64,000 nucleotides of DNA, taken from contig UESW01004760.1 of assembly GCA_900491605.1 (NCBI GenBank), positions 229,420 through 293,419 on the forward strand. Direction: 5' to 3'. How positions within the stretch are numbered: the first letter of the stretch is position 1; each line of letters starts with the position of its first letter. Of the stretch, positions 33,937 through 45,318 are shown in pieces. Both the position numbers and the translations under genes were made by a program. The DNA comes from Calamus simplicifolius. Lineage: Eukaryota > Streptophyta > Magnoliopsida > Arecales > Arecaceae. Below the pieces are notes generated by a model. The model was not told the DNA's origin and searched no databases. It saw only the letters and a list, made by a program, of their open reading frames with translations.

Positions 33937-36515
33937 TTAGTCGGTTTCATTTGTTTCGTGAAATCTTGGTTCAACATCCGATGTCGTATCGGACTGCAAT
34001 TCAGTTTCATTATCATCGGAAGGAAACCGAACATTTGCGTCCGCTATTTCTTGGACATCACCATTTGAATCTCTAAGTGATGTTTCAGGAGCCCTTGTGT
34101 CATCCTCAATTGCATGCATTTCCATCTCATCCTCTTGAAATGCAGGGCACTCGGCTGATTGACTTGATGAACTCTCGTCTAATATGATTGTTGAACGTGG
34201 GATGATTTTAGAAACAGCCCACCAATATCGCTTGTCGTTGCGCAAACTTGGATATCCGCAGTAAAACACTTGCTGAGCTTGGGATGCAAGGATGAATGGT
34301 TCATATTTTTGCAATCTTCGTCGATGGTTCACTTCAACTAAATTGTAGTCGTTATGAACCCTTTTGCCCACAGGAACTGTCGGATCGAACCAATCACAAC
34401 GAAACAATACGGTTCGTTTCATAGGCCAATCGGGATATTCAACTTCAACCATCTCTACTAACTTTCCGTAATAATCCTACATATTTGCTCCAATACTTTC
34501 TCCTTTAACACACACGCCCCAATTCTGCATGCCTCTTGAAGCTGCTAATCGTTCAATCTGAAATTTGTACCCATTAACAAAATAGCTAGCAGAGGTTGTT
34601 ATGGTCTTCAATGGCCATTGCGATAGACATTTAATAAAAATATTGTCGGTTGTGGACCATGGACCGTTTACCTATAAATTAATAAGCTATTCACAACCAA
34701 TTCAAAAATAAAAGCCATGATTGAAATTGATTGAGTGATACTACTCACAAATTCATAAAACCAGTAAGCGAACTCTGTTGCTGAATTGCAACTTGACTGA
34801 TGTCGGGATTCATCTGTCGTTGTCTATCACAATACATCCTTATGGGATGATAATGATTAAAACTTATGTTAGCAATTAAATATTATGGTATATTGTAATT
34901 TAAATTAGAAGGTCCAATTAAGCATTGAAGTATACACTTACTCAATATATGGATCGACTTCTCAACAGTTCATTAGGATGTAATAAAGTACTGCATTATA
35001 CTCCATATCGCTAAGATTTCTTGACTTCTGCCCCCCAAATGAACGGCCGATACCTTTAAAAATTGATATTCTATCGTCATTAGGTTCTCCTTCGTCCACA
35101 TATACGTCATCGTTACGACCAAGATTTCGGCTCCTTGTGTGGACGTGACCCTCAAAGTAATGCGAGGCAAAAGTTGAAACTTCTTCGACCAAGTGTGCAT
35201 TGCATATAGAACCTTCAACCCTTGCCTTATTACGCACATTATTTTTAACTTCTTAAGGTACCTATATGTAAAGTTGAGACAAAAAATTAACCAATTTTCT
35301 CGCAATGAAATAATATTTGAAATGTCAACATATCTTAATGATGTACATATTTACCTCTCGAAAGGATACATCTAGCAATACTGCACGGGACCAGCTATGC
35401 TCGCTTCGTATGGCAAGTGAACCGGTAAATGCTCCATTGAGTCAAAAAAACTGAGAGGAAATATTCGCTCCAGCTTGCATAAAATAATTGAAATTTCCTC
35501 CTCAAGCCTTGCCATGGATGCAGAAGTAATGACTGTGGCAGACAACTCCTTGAAGAACAAGCTGAGCTCTGTCAATGCGTTCCAAACATGTTGCGGAAGT
35601 AACTCACGAAAAGCTATAGGCAATAACCGTTGCATGAAAACATGGCAGTCGTGACTCTTCATGCCGAACAACTTGAGCTTATGCATGTCCACACACCTAC
35701 CGATATTTGAGGCATAACCATCTGGAAATTTTAACCCTCTAAGCCAGTTACATAAAACTTCTCGTGAATTTCTGTCAAGAGTGTAACAGGCTTTAGGATA
35801 GGTCCCGTCGGCACTCCTCCTCAAATCACCTCTTCTGCAATACTGATTAAGTTCTTCTCTTGACTTTGCAGTATCTTTGGTTTTTCCCGGGATGTTTAGC
35901 ACCGTGTTAAATATGTTATCGAAGAAATTTTTCTCGATATGCATAACATCCAAGTTGTGCCGGATGAGATTTGTGCTCCAATAAGGCAAATCCCAAAATA
36001 TACTCTGCTTCTTCCAGTTATGTTCTTTACATATACAGCCATTTATTCTATCTGCATCTGGTTCCCAAGCATACCTCAACCCCAAATGCTCTATAGTATC
36101 AAATATATCAGTGCCGGACCTAACTGGTTCGGCAAATTTTGTGACTGCTTTGTTCTTTAGGAAGGCGATCAAGTTACGCCTGTGAGGATGATTTGGGGGC
36201 AAGAACTTCCTATGATTATCAAACCATGACTGCTTACCACTCTTCTGCAATGTAAATGCATTCAAATCATACATGCAATGAGGGCATGCCACACGTCCAG
36301 CAGTGCTCCAACCAGACAACATTGCATATGCCAGGAAGTCACTTATTGTCCACATCAAAGTAGCTCTCATGATGAAATTCTGTTTCATAGAAATGTCGTA
36401 GGCTACGACTCCTGTTTCCCACAACATTCTCAATTCGGCCACCAACGGTTGCAGGAAGACATCAATCTTTTCAATTCGGCCACCAATGGTTGCAGGAAGA
36501 CATCAATTTGGGTCT
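33937..36515 (-). pseudogene. TNP2-like transposase of CACTA 1, N-terminally deleted
   Basis: The minus-strand open part 36445-35372 (357 codons) carries the C-terminal half of Transposase_21 and the DUF4218 domain. Motifs include QNFIMRATLMWTISDF, HNLDVMHIEKN, LNIPGKTKD, MKSHDCHVFMQRLLPIAF and HLPVHLPYEA. After an intron (about 35350-35270) come NKARVEGSICNAHLVEE, a linker, then the DUF4216 domain with YFVNGYKFQIE, LFRCDWFDPT, YNLVEVNHRRR and QAQQVFYC, ending at 33937. Three in-frame stops fit C-to-T or G-to-A changes: TAG at 35372-35374 (Trp), TGA at 34962-34964 (Arg in copy 2) and TAG at 34477-34479 (Gln in copy 2). Everything before FLQPLVAEL is missing, and that segment is duplicated at 36431-36510. 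TNP2 enzymes cut and join CACTA ends; this copy cannot be functional. Confidence 0.92.
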
Positions 36516-36529
36516 TCTCCGGCAATGAA

Positions 36530-36910
36530 GGGGGGGTGGGGAAAACCCCCCTGTTAAATTTTTTGTTGGCCTGGCCACCATGGCAGGCCACGGCCGGCCA
36601 CGGCAGCGGCCCTGGCCGGAGAAGAAGGCCACGGCCGTGGCCGTGGCCGGGAACAAAGGGGGGGGGGTGAAACCCCCTGTTAAATTTTTTTTTGTTGCCC
36701 TGGCCACCATGGTCAGGCCACGGTTGGCCACGACAGCGGCCATGGCCGGAGAAGACGGCCACGGTCATGGCCGGCAATAAAGGGGGGGTGGGGAAAACCC
36801 CCCCTATTAATTTTTTTTGGTGGCCTGGCCACCGTGGCCAAGCCACGGCCGGCCACGGCAGCGGCCGTGGCCGGGGAAGACGGCCACGGCAGCAGCCGTG
36901 GCCGGCAACG
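36530..36910. repeat. GC-rich hairpin minisatellite in the transposase intron, CACTA 1
   Basis: About three units of roughly 120 bases, each with a GGGGGTGGGGAAAACCCC-type hairpin, an AT tract (TTAAATTTTTT) and a GGCC-rich block (GGCCTGGCCACC, CACGGCCGGCCACGG). All six frames read open for a while because of composition. The array sits where the first intron and the lost N-terminal exons of TNP2 should be. Confidence 0.85.
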
Positions 36911-36939
36911 ATTGTTTTTTTAAAAAAAAATGAGGGGGA

Positions 36940-37118
36940 AGGGGGGCTTGCCTCGGTAGAGAGGGGACACCGCTGAAGTGGGGGGAGCTGCTGCTGGTGG
37001 TTCGTAGCACCGGGGGAGAGGGCGGGGGGAGCCGGAGGAGGGGACGACGGCAGTTAGGGTAAGAAGAGGAAGAAAAAGAGAAGCGGGGGGGGGGGGGGCC
37101 CCAACCCAGCATATAATT
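36940..37118 (-). promoter_or_regulatory. Transposase core promoter and first exon remnant, CACTA 1
   Basis: In minus orientation this reads AATTATATGCTGGG (37107-37120), then a C-rich and CT-rich leader, ending at CTCTACCGAG/GCAAGCCCC. The equivalent place in CACTA 2 reads CTATCTACCGAG/GTAAGCCCC, so the splice donor GT has become GC here. The leader also keeps only one TTAGGGT word where copy 2 has two. Confidence 0.6.
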
Positions 37119-38034
37119 TGCGTCGCTAATCACTTGCTATTTTTTTTAAATTTATTATGTATTAGCGACGCAACAACGCATCGCTAATCCCTCGCTAATT
37201 TATCCTTTTTTATTATTTTATGCAAAACTTAGCGATGCAACTAATTGCGTCGCTAATGAGTCGCTAATTTGGCGCCAATGTCCGGCGGGAAAATTATTTT
37301 TATTTTCTATGAAATATTGTGTCGCTAATGTGTCACAATATTTTTATCTGATAATTATATTTGATAAAAATTATATTTTCTAAAAATAATTGCGACGCAT
37401 ATTGCGTCGCAATATTTTTTATTTAAATTTTTTATTACATTTATTTTTCTAAAAAACATTGCGATGCAATATATGCATCGCAATATTAAAACTTATTTTC
37501 TCTGGGAAATTATTTTTATTTTCTAGGAAATTGCGACACTAATGCATCGTAATATTTTTAAATAATTATAATTGATAAAAATTATATTTTCTAAAAATAA
37601 TTACGATGCATACATTGCGTCACAATGTTTTATTTTTAAATTTTTTTACAACATTTATTTCTCTAAAAATCATTGCGACGCAATATATGCATCGCAAGAT
37701 TAAAACTTATTTCTTCTGAAAAAAATTATTTTTATTTTCTAGAAAAATGCATCGCTAATGCGTCGCAATATATTTATTGATAATTATATTTGATAAAATT
37801 ATATTTTCTAAAAATAATTGTGAAACATATATTGCGTCGCAATGTTTTATTTTTATATTTTTTACAACATTTATTTTTCTAAAAATATTGTGATACAATA
37901 TATGCATCGCAATATTAAAACTTTGTTTTTTCTAGAAAAAATTATTTTTATTTTCTGGGAAAATGCATCGATAATGCGTCGCAATATTTTTATTTGATAA
38001 TTATATTTGATAAAAATATATTTTCTAAAAATAA
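37119..38034. repeat. GCGTCGC-word array between promoter and satellite, CACTA 1
   Basis: Alternating AT-rich spacers (ATTATATTTGATAAAAATTA is the commonest) and words TTGCGACGCA, GCGTCGCTAAT and TGCATCGCAATAT, in a loose period of about 110-220 bases. Each spacer plus its words repeats several times. The array leads directly into the 85-bp satellite. Confidence 0.8.
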
Positions 38035-39905
38035 TTGCGATCGGTTCGATCGGCGATGATCCGACGGTTGCGATCGATCCAAGCCCTGATCCCGATCGGC
38101 CATGATCGATCTTGGACTGTGGCGATCGGTCCGATCGCCGACGATCTGACGGTTGCGATCGATCCAAGCCCTGATCTCGATCAGCTACGATCAATCTCAG
38201 ACCGTTGCAATCGGTCTAATCACCGACGATCCGATGGTTGCGATCGATCCAATCCCTAATCCCGATCAGCCACGATCGATCTCGAACCGTTGCGATCGGT
38301 CCGATCGGTGACGATCCGACGGTTGCGATCGATCCAAGCCCTGATCCCAATCGACCATGACCGATCTCGGACCGTTGCGATCGGTCCGATCGCTGACGAT
38401 CCGACGGTTGCGATCGATCCAAGCCCTGATCCCGATCGGCCACGACCGATCTCGGACCTTGGCGATCGGTCCAATCGTCGACGATCCGACGGTTGCGATC
38501 GATCCAAGCCCTGATCCCGATCGGCAATGACCGATCTTGGACCGTGGCAATCGGTCCGATCACCGACGATCCGACGGTTTCGATCGATCCAAACCCTGAT
38601 CCTGATCGGCCACGACCGATCTTGGACTGTTGCGATCGGTCGGATCACCGATGATCCGACGGTTGCGATCGATCCAAGCCATGATCCCGATCGGCCACGA
38701 CCGATCTTGGACCGTGGCGATGGGTCCGATCGCCGACGATCCGATGGTTACGATCGATCCAAGTCATGATCCCGATCGGTCACGATCGATCTCGGACCGT
38801 TGCGATCGGTCCGATCGCCGATGATTCGACGGTTTCGATCGATCCAAGCCCTGATCCCGATCGGCCACGACCGATCTTGGACCATGGTGATCGGTCTGAT
38901 CGCCGACGATCCGACGGTTACGATCGATCCAAGCCATGATCTCGATCGGCCACGACCGATCGCGGACCGTTGCGATCGGTCCGATTGTCGACGATCCGAT
39001 AGTTGCGATCGATCCAAGCCTTGATCCCGATCGGCCACGACCGATCTCGGACAGTTGCGATCGGTCCGATCGGTGATGATCCGACGGTTGCGATCAATCC
39101 AAGCCCTAATCCTGATCGGCCACGACCGATCTCGGACCATTACGATCGGTCCGATCACCAATGATTCGACGGTTGCAATCGATCCAAGCCCTGATCTCGA
39201 TCGACCACGATCGATCTTGGACCGTTGCGATCGGTCCGATCGGCGACGATCCGATGGTTGCGATCGATCCAAGCCCTGATCCCGATCGGCCACGACTAAT
39301 CTCAGACCGTTGCGATCGGTCCGATCACCGACGATCCGATGGTTACGATCGATCCAAGCCCTGATCCCGATCGGCCAGGACCGATCTTGGACCATGGCGA
39401 TTGGTCCGATCATCGACGATCCGACGGTTGTGATCGATCCAAGCCCTGATCCGGATCGGCCATGACCGATCTCGGACCGTGTCGATCGGTCCGATTGCCG
39501 ACGATCGGATGGTTGCGATTGATCCAAGCCCTGATCCCGATCGGCCACGACCGATCTTGGACCATTGCGATCGGTCTGATCACCAACGATCCGACAGTTG
39601 CGATCGATCCAAGCCCTGATCCCGATCGGCCACGACCGATCTCGGACCGTTACGATCAGTCCGATCACCAACGATCCGATTATTGCGATCGATCTAAGCC
39701 GTGATCCCGATCGGCCATGACCGATCTTGGACTGTTGCGATGGATCCGATCAGCGATGATCCGACGGTTGCGATCGATCGAAGCCATGATCGATCCCGGT
39801 CGGCGATGAATGATCTCGGACCATCACGATCGATTCGATCGGCGATGATCCAACGGTTGCGATCGATCGAAGCCATGATCGATCCCGGTCGGCGATGACC
39901 GATCC
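38035..39905. repeat. 85-bp GATC-rich satellite in CACTA 1 (about 22 units)
   Basis: Starts of the word AAGCCCTGATC at 38081, 38166, 38251, 38336 and 38421 show an exact 85-base period. The unit includes ACGGTTGCGATCGATCC, CCGATCGGCCACGACC and TTGCGATCGGTCCGATC. The last one or two units (about 39770-39900) differ: there the repeat distance is 89 and the words are GAAGCCATGATCGATCCCGG, like the satellite of CACTA 2. CpG and GATC are very frequent. Frames on both strands stay open because the period is not a multiple of three and stops are rare in the unit. They are not genes. Confidence 0.95.
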
Positions 39906-40776
39906 GATGCATGTTCCAAGATTAATTTTTTTTAAAACAATTGCGATGCATTTCGTTACGTCGCAATGTTTTATTTTTAATTTTTTTTATCTTTTAATTA
40001 TATTTTTATAAAATTTAATTTTTTAAAAAACATTGCGACGTAATACTTGTGTCGCTAAATTAAAAATTATTTTTATTAATTTATTATTTTATTGCCTCGC
40101 TATTGCATTCCTATTTAACGTAATTAATTTTTTTAAAAACATTGCGACGCACTCAGTTGCATCATAATATTTTTATTTCATAATTCTTTTTAATATTTTA
40201 TAAAATTTAATTTTTTAAAAAACATTGCGACGTAATACTTGCGTTGCTAAATTAAAAATTATTTTTATTAATTTACTGTTTTATTGCGTCGCTATTGCGT
40301 CGCTATTTAATATAATTAATTTTTTAAAAACATTGCGACGCACTGAGTTGCATCGTAATATTTTTATTTTATAATTATATTTTATAATTATTAATTTTAT
40401 TTAAAATTATTGCAACGCAATTAGTGCGTCACTAAATTAAAAATAATTTTTTTAATTTTTTAATTTTTTGCGTCGCTAATGCGTCGCTATTTAATATAAT
40501 TAATTTTTTAAAAAATATTACGATGCACTGTGTTACGTCACAATATTTTATATTTCATAATTCTATTTTATAAAAACTAAATTTAAAAATATTGCAACGC
40601 ATTACTTGCGTCGCTAAATTAAAAAATTAAATTTTTTGATTTTCTGGTTTATTGAGTCGCTAATGCGTCGCTAATTGCGTTGCAATGTTTTATTGTCGCG
40701 GAGACGTCGCAATATGGTCGCAATTTAGCGACACAACGATGCGTCGCTAAATTTGCATCGCTATTTTCTTGTAATG
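39906..40776. repeat. Right subterminal repeat region of CACTA 1
   Basis: Begins with GCATGTTCCAAGATTAATT at the satellite border, the same junction as in CACTA 2. It then carries repeated units with ATTGCGACG, TGCGTCGCTAAATTAAAAAT and TTTATTGCGTCGCTATTGC, each about 140 bases, down to the terminus. Words occur in both orientations. Confidence 0.85.
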
Positions 40777-40779
40777 TAA

Positions 40780-41232
40780 TACGATCACTCAATCAGTTCA
40801 TTTCTACCATATTAAACATCCTTCATGGGATCTCCAATCATAGAGGTTAAGTATCCACTACTGATGATCAATTAATAGGCTTAAGCTACATCCTTCTTGA
40901 TGAATCTAGGACTCCACTCCTACATAATTCTTTGGTTAATTGATATGCCAAATTCTTCTTAGTTTTGACAAATTACAAGGAAATAACACAATGAATTACT
41001 ATATGAAAATTAATATTATGAGACTGAAGCTTCATACTTAAGAAGACAAACATTTATATGGAACAATTCTTCAAGACTCGAGACAAAAAAAATGAAAAAA
41101 TATAACTTCCTCAATATTTTAATTCAGCAAGTCCGAGCTTAAAAGTTTTTAAAAACTTTTAAAACATCACTTTCTCCTAAAATAGTCTATCAACAAAGCG
41201 CTAACACCTATAATAGTGCCGGTAGCATGTCT
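40780..41232. other. Spacer between the two CACTA elements
   Basis: 453 bases of ordinary composition with no coding or transposon signature. Including the two TAA duplications, the elements are 459 bp apart. It resembles LTR or leader sequence of an unidentified retroelement and may be the same host sequence that flanks CACTA 1 on the left. Confidence 0.4.
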
Positions 41233-41235
41233 TAA

Positions 41236-41960
41236 CACTACAAGAAAATTAAAATATAGCAATGCCCAAAATGTGTTGCTAATGCGTCGCTATAGCTTGT
41301 TTAGCGACGCATTAGCGACGCAATGAAGGCATCGCTAAAATAATCATCGCAATCTCAATTTGTTGCAATTGCATCGCTTAACAACGACTCTCTGCGACGC
41401 ATAAATGCGTCGCAATATATTGCGACGCTACTAAATGCATCGCAATATTGCGACTCATACTAAATGCATCGCTAATTGAAAAATAATTTTTTTAAAAAAT
41501 ATTTGCGATGAAAAATCTCATCGCAATCGAGTCACTAATTAATAAATTTATTTTTTTAAAAAAAATTAAAATAAAATATTTTTTTATTTTTTTTAATTAA
41601 TTGCGATGGAAAATAGCGTCACTAATTAATGAATTTATATTAAAAAATAAAATAAATTAATTTTTAATTTTTAAAATAATTGCGATGCATACTAATGCAT
41701 CACTACATTAAAAATAAATTTTTTAAAAATATTTGTGACGTAAAATCTTATCGCAATTGCATCGCTAACTAAATAATTATTTTTAAAAAAATTAAAATAA
41801 CATAATTATTAATTTTTTTTAAATTAATTGCAACAAAAAATAGCGTCGCTAATTTATTTATTTATTTTTAAAAAAGTAAAATAAATTAATTTTAATTTTT
41901 AAAGTAAATTAATTTATTTATTTAAAAAATAAAATAATATAAATTAAACTTGCTAATACA
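41236..41960. repeat. Left subterminal repeat region of CACTA 2
   Basis: Same GCGTCGCTAA/TTGCGACGC words as in CACTA 1, with ATTAGCGACGCAATGAAGG near the end. After about 41500 the words become fewer and most carry one mutation (GCGTCAC, TGCGATGAAAA), with long A/T runs between them. Confidence 0.85.
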
Positions 41961-42104
41961 ATGTAATTGCTAATACAATTGACCAAAACAACCATTACAA
42001 AATTTTCAAAATTAGATAAAAGTTTATTTTATTAATTATTCAAAATTTTTATATACATAACAGAAAAAATAAAAAAAAATACATCAAGCAGTAAAAAAAA
42101 TACA

Positions 42105-43545
42105 TCATGTATCTGCAGGCGGCTGTGGAGGCTATGGAGGCTGGGATGAACCCTGCGACAGGTGACGAACTAAATCCTGCAACTGACGCATATGCTCTCT
42201 CATCTCTGAGAGCTCCTCCCGAACCTCCTTGCGAAGTTTGTCCTTGATACATCTCCGAATGTCGTCTATCTGCTCGGGAGAAATATCGCCGAACCACGCG
42301 AACTAGAGCCCTAATAGAGAAAATATTTGGAAGCTCTTGTGCCCAAACCATAGACCCTACGGTCTTGCGGTTGGGCACCAACAGCCTCCAAAAATACACG
42401 TCGACTCTCCTCTGGTGAGAGTTCGACGGGCGGCCCCCCATCAATAGAGTCGACCTGCGAAGCTTGAGACTGCAGCTCCTCGACTCGTGCCTTTGAGTTA
42501 TAAAATCAATGACAAATGAATCAATATATAAAGCTGAATAAAATATTAAAAATTAAATAAATAAAATATAAATCTATTTTCTTACCCCAACCTTCCATGA
42601 TCGTGTATTGACCCAGGAACCGTCCTTCCTGGTGTGTGTCGCCCTAAATAGATGAAACTCACCAGGATCTCTGCCCTCCTGCTCGGGCTACAAAAGCAGA
42701 AGAAAGAATATAAATGCAAGTATTTGTTAATGACTAAATTAGTATTTAAATTGTTTATGGTTTCTTACCATACGGTGCCTGTGCTCCTGAATAGAAATAG
42801 AACCAGCAGTGTGATAGGAGAGGCACGTGCCACGACCGCCCTTCTCAGATCGGCGGTTCGTGCTGGCTGATGCGAACCTCTTGATCCATGCTTCGGACTG
42901 CCACACCTACTACCAGCTGGCCCAAATACCCTCTGGCACATGCCCTGGACGGTCACCCAAACTCCTCCAACGATAAAGCATATCGGAGTATCGGCATGCC
43001 GCAAGAGCATTCCATGCTGCCCTAATGGCATCATGGATGGTAGGGTCCCACGTAAACTTTTTCTGCATTGAAATAAATAGTTAGTTTCAGAATATATAAA
43101 GATAAGAAAATTTTATATCAGTTATAAAATGTATTTAAACAGTCTACCTGAAACTCTGAAAAATAAAACTCCCTCGTGGCCGTAGATACATGGTGCCAAT
43201 CGTAGCCACTGGGATCAGCACGGCTCTGAAATATAGAGCTGATCCAGCTCGATACAGTATGTTGCTCAATAAAGCTATTAAAAAACTAATTAAAATAAGT
43301 AATTAACTTAAAAATATAAACATATAGTTACAATTAGTATATACTTACATCCCATCGGCATCCAATCGAAGTACGGTGTGACCGACCAAAGAAGAACTCT
43401 CAGAGGTCTGCGCCGATCGAGTAGAGGAAAATACAGGGTGAGCATCGATGCCTGGAGAGGCGGAAATCCGTGCGTCAGGGCTGGTAGTAGGATGTGACGC
43501 AGTAGGGCTATGTCCATCAGGGGTAGATCTACCTTGGTCTGTCAT
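42105..43545 (-). pseudogene. TNPA-like second ORF of CACTA 2 (Transposase_24-type)
   Basis: Exon 1 is open from 43545 to about 43346 (MTDQGRSTPDGHSPTASH, Ser/Thr/Pro-rich) and ends at a GTAAGTAT donor. Exon 2 (about 43275-43150) reads FIEQHTVSSWISSIFQ and ATREFYFSEFQ. Exon 3 (about 43066-42769) reads KKFTWDPTIHDAIRAAW, RYSDMLYRWRS, PEGIWASW, VWQSEAWIKR and SISIQEHRHRM. Exon 4 (about 42690-42585) reads ATHTRKDGSWVNTRS. Exon 5 has ELSPEESRRVFLEAVGA, then a frame change into EQIDDIRRCI and a C-terminal coiled stretch SEMREHMRQLQDLVRHL, ending near 42105. Two adjacent TAGs after ASW and the frame change disable it. It is less damaged than copy 1. Confidence 0.87.
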
Positions 43546-43654
43546 ACTGTAAATACTAAAGATTAACGCAATGCAATATAATTATGAATAATTAATAAAC
43601 ATACAAAAATTAAACACTTATAAAAATAAATCGAAATTGAATGAACCTATATCT

Positions 43655-44068
43655 TTAATCAGTGTCATTTGTTTCGTAAAATGTTGGTTCAACATCCGAT
43701 GCTGTATCGGACTATGATTCAGTTTTATTATCATCGGAAGGAAACCGAACGTTTGCATCCTCAATTTCTTAGACATCACCATTTGGATCTCTAAGTGATG
43801 TTTCAGGAGCCCTTGTGTCGTCCTCAATTGCATGCATTTCCATCTCATTGTATTGAAATGCGGGGCACTCAGTTGATTGACTTGATGAACTCTCATCTAA
43901 TATGATTGTTGAACGTGGAACGATTTTAGAAACAACCCACCAATCTCGCTTGTCGTTGTGCAAACATGGATATTCACAGTAAAACACTTGTTGAGCTTGG
44001 GATGCAAGAATGAATGGTTCATATTTTTGCAATCTTCATCGATGGTTTACTTCAACTAGATTGTAGTC
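43655..44068 (-). pseudogene. TNP2-like transposase of CACTA 2, C-terminal part
   Basis: The end of DUF4216, separated from the rest of the gene by the gypsy insertion. It reads QKYEPFILASQAQQVFYC, KRDWWVVSKIVPRSTI, an acidic Ser-rich tail and ETNDTD before the stop at 43655. One stop occurs near 43770. The gypsy target word GTTAT (44069-44073) is part of the DUF4216 coding sequence. Confidence 0.9.
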
Positions 44069-44073
44069 GTTAT
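44069..44073 (+). repeat. Target-site duplication of the gypsy element (left)
   Basis: GTTAT here and at 54985-54989 directly flank the TG...CA ends of the element. Joining the two sides through one copy restores the DUF4216 alignment of CACTA 2 to CACTA 1. Confidence 0.95.
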
Positions 44074-44882
44074 TGTTGCCGCCAGCTCACTTATGATGAA
44101 CGTCGAATGGGCTAGGATTGTGGTGAGCGTAGAAAAGTCGCCGTCTTCCTTCTAGAGCCTGCAAAAAGTCCCGGACCAGTATTTCCGGCGGGGACCCTCC
44201 GACGCCCAAGTCAGCGAGTCGTGGAACAGGGAGATTATATCTAAGTAGAATTTTAAAGAGGAAGCCAGAGAGAGTCCCCCTCGCATGGAGCTCGGGTCCT
44301 CTTTTTATACCTGTCTGGGATCCCGTTTACCTCGTTCTGTTGGAACCGTCGAATCTTCCCTGTTGTGATGTTTCATCGAACGGCAAGTCGTTGGGCTGTT
44401 GCTGGATAAGGGCCGCTTATAGCGGTAACTGCCGATCGAGCTAACACTTGCCCGTGATTTGGCGAACGAGGTGCTCGGCAGTAGACCTTAGATCACGGGA
44501 TCCGTTGTATGAGACTGGTCATTGTGCATGTGAAAGATACTGAAGGCCGACGCTGGGAGTCGGAGCTGGAGGCCTGCGCTAGAGGCTGACGCTGGAGGGC
44601 GGTGCCAGTCTCAGCGCTGGGGGCCGACGCTGAAGGCCGACGCTGGGGGCCGTCGCTGGATGCCGGCGCTGGAGGCCGGAGCCAAAGTCTTAGCGCTGGT
44701 GGCCGACGCTGAAGGCCGACGCTGGATGCCAGCGCTGGAGGCCGGAGCCAAAGTCTCAGCGCTGGGGCCAACGCTGAAGGCCGACGCTGAAGGCCCCGCG
44801 AAAATGGTTTTGCTGTCACATCATTGCTTTCAAAAACCGTGCAAAAGATAATACCACCCAGAGGAAATGGCCAGCCGTATCA
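44074..44882 (-). repeat. 3' LTR of the gypsy element
   Basis: 809 bases. In element orientation it begins TGATACGGCTGGCC and ends GGCGGCAACA. It contains a degenerate internal array of GCCGACGCTGG-type words at about 44540-44800. It is about 52 bases longer than the 5' LTR because of extra units in that array. Confidence 0.95.
44302..44309 (-). promoter_or_regulatory. TATA box in the 3' LTR
   Basis: In element orientation this reads TATAAAAA within GGTATAAAAAGAGGACC. The same word is in the 5' LTR at 54456-54463, where it would drive genomic transcription. Confidence 0.7.
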
Positions 44883-44900
44883 GATGCCCCCCGCCCCTGA
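44883..44900 (-). promoter_or_regulatory. Polypurine tract of the gypsy element
   Basis: In element orientation TCAGGGGCGGGGGGCATC directly precedes the 3' LTR start TGATACGG. It is the expected primer site for plus-strand synthesis, interrupted by a few pyrimidines. Confidence 0.8.
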
Positions 44901-45318
44901 GATGGGTGAGCGTTCACTTACCCGCGAAAGGGGTGTTAATATCCTCTAGGCGGCCGGTTTTTGCGTCATTATTTCGCCTTTGTTGGGATTAGAGAGGATT
45001 TCCCTCGGGCAGCGTTACGAAAAGGCGAGCGGTATCATTGCGATAAAGTTAATGCCTCCCTTTTTATCGGTGGTCTTTTCGAGTTTTTCGCGTTGGCAGG
45101 CCGTCGAAACGCCTCCCAATTGAAGATGGACGCGTGGTCAGATCGGACGATTGTGGGGTGACCTGAAATGGCGTTATGAGGAAAAATTGCCCTTATCTTC
45201 CCATCCTCCCCATTTCTTACGCTGCTGCCCCCTTTCGAGTCCGCAAGCGTCCATTTGTCTCCCGTGTTCATTCTCTCCCCGTGCTCTGTTTTTGGCTCGA
45301 GTTTTCCAGGTTAGTTCC
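44901..45318. other. Gypsy spacer and likely promoter/leader of the antisense ORF
   Basis: About 400 bases between the polypurine tract and the probable start of the antisense ORF. No coding is supported. The last 130 bases are pyrimidine-rich, with TCTTCCCATCCTCCCC and CTCCCCGTGCTCTG, as in plant 5' leaders. A clear TATA box for the plus strand is not seen. Confidence 0.5.

Larger units (their letters stand above)
31496..40776 (-). mobile_element. CACTA/En-Spm transposon 1, 9.3 kb
   Basis: The left end CACTACAATAGAAAA and the right end TTTTCTTGTAATG are inverted. The right end is mutated from the expected TAGTG. TAA lies outside both ends (31493-31495 and 40777-40779), the 3-bp duplication of this superfamily. 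Inside, from right to left in transcription order, are the transposase promoter, a GC-rich intronic array, the TNP2-like gene and the TNPA-like gene. Short GCGTCGCTAA/TTGCGACGC words crowd the sequence near both ends and in the right third. An 85-bp satellite lies at 38035-39905. The genes carry several stops and TNP2 lacks its N-terminus, so the copy is non-autonomous. Confidence 0.92.

Noticed and set aside
36430..37133. Gly/Pro/Ala-rich frames on both strands
   Set aside because: Produced by the GC-rich intronic minisatellite; they do not continue the TNP2 reading.
38216..39671. Long Arg/Ser/Asp-rich open frames (up to 307 codons) on the minus strand
   Set aside because: They follow the 85-bp satellite. 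The same peptide words recur in all three frames because the period is not a multiple of three. No start context or domain.
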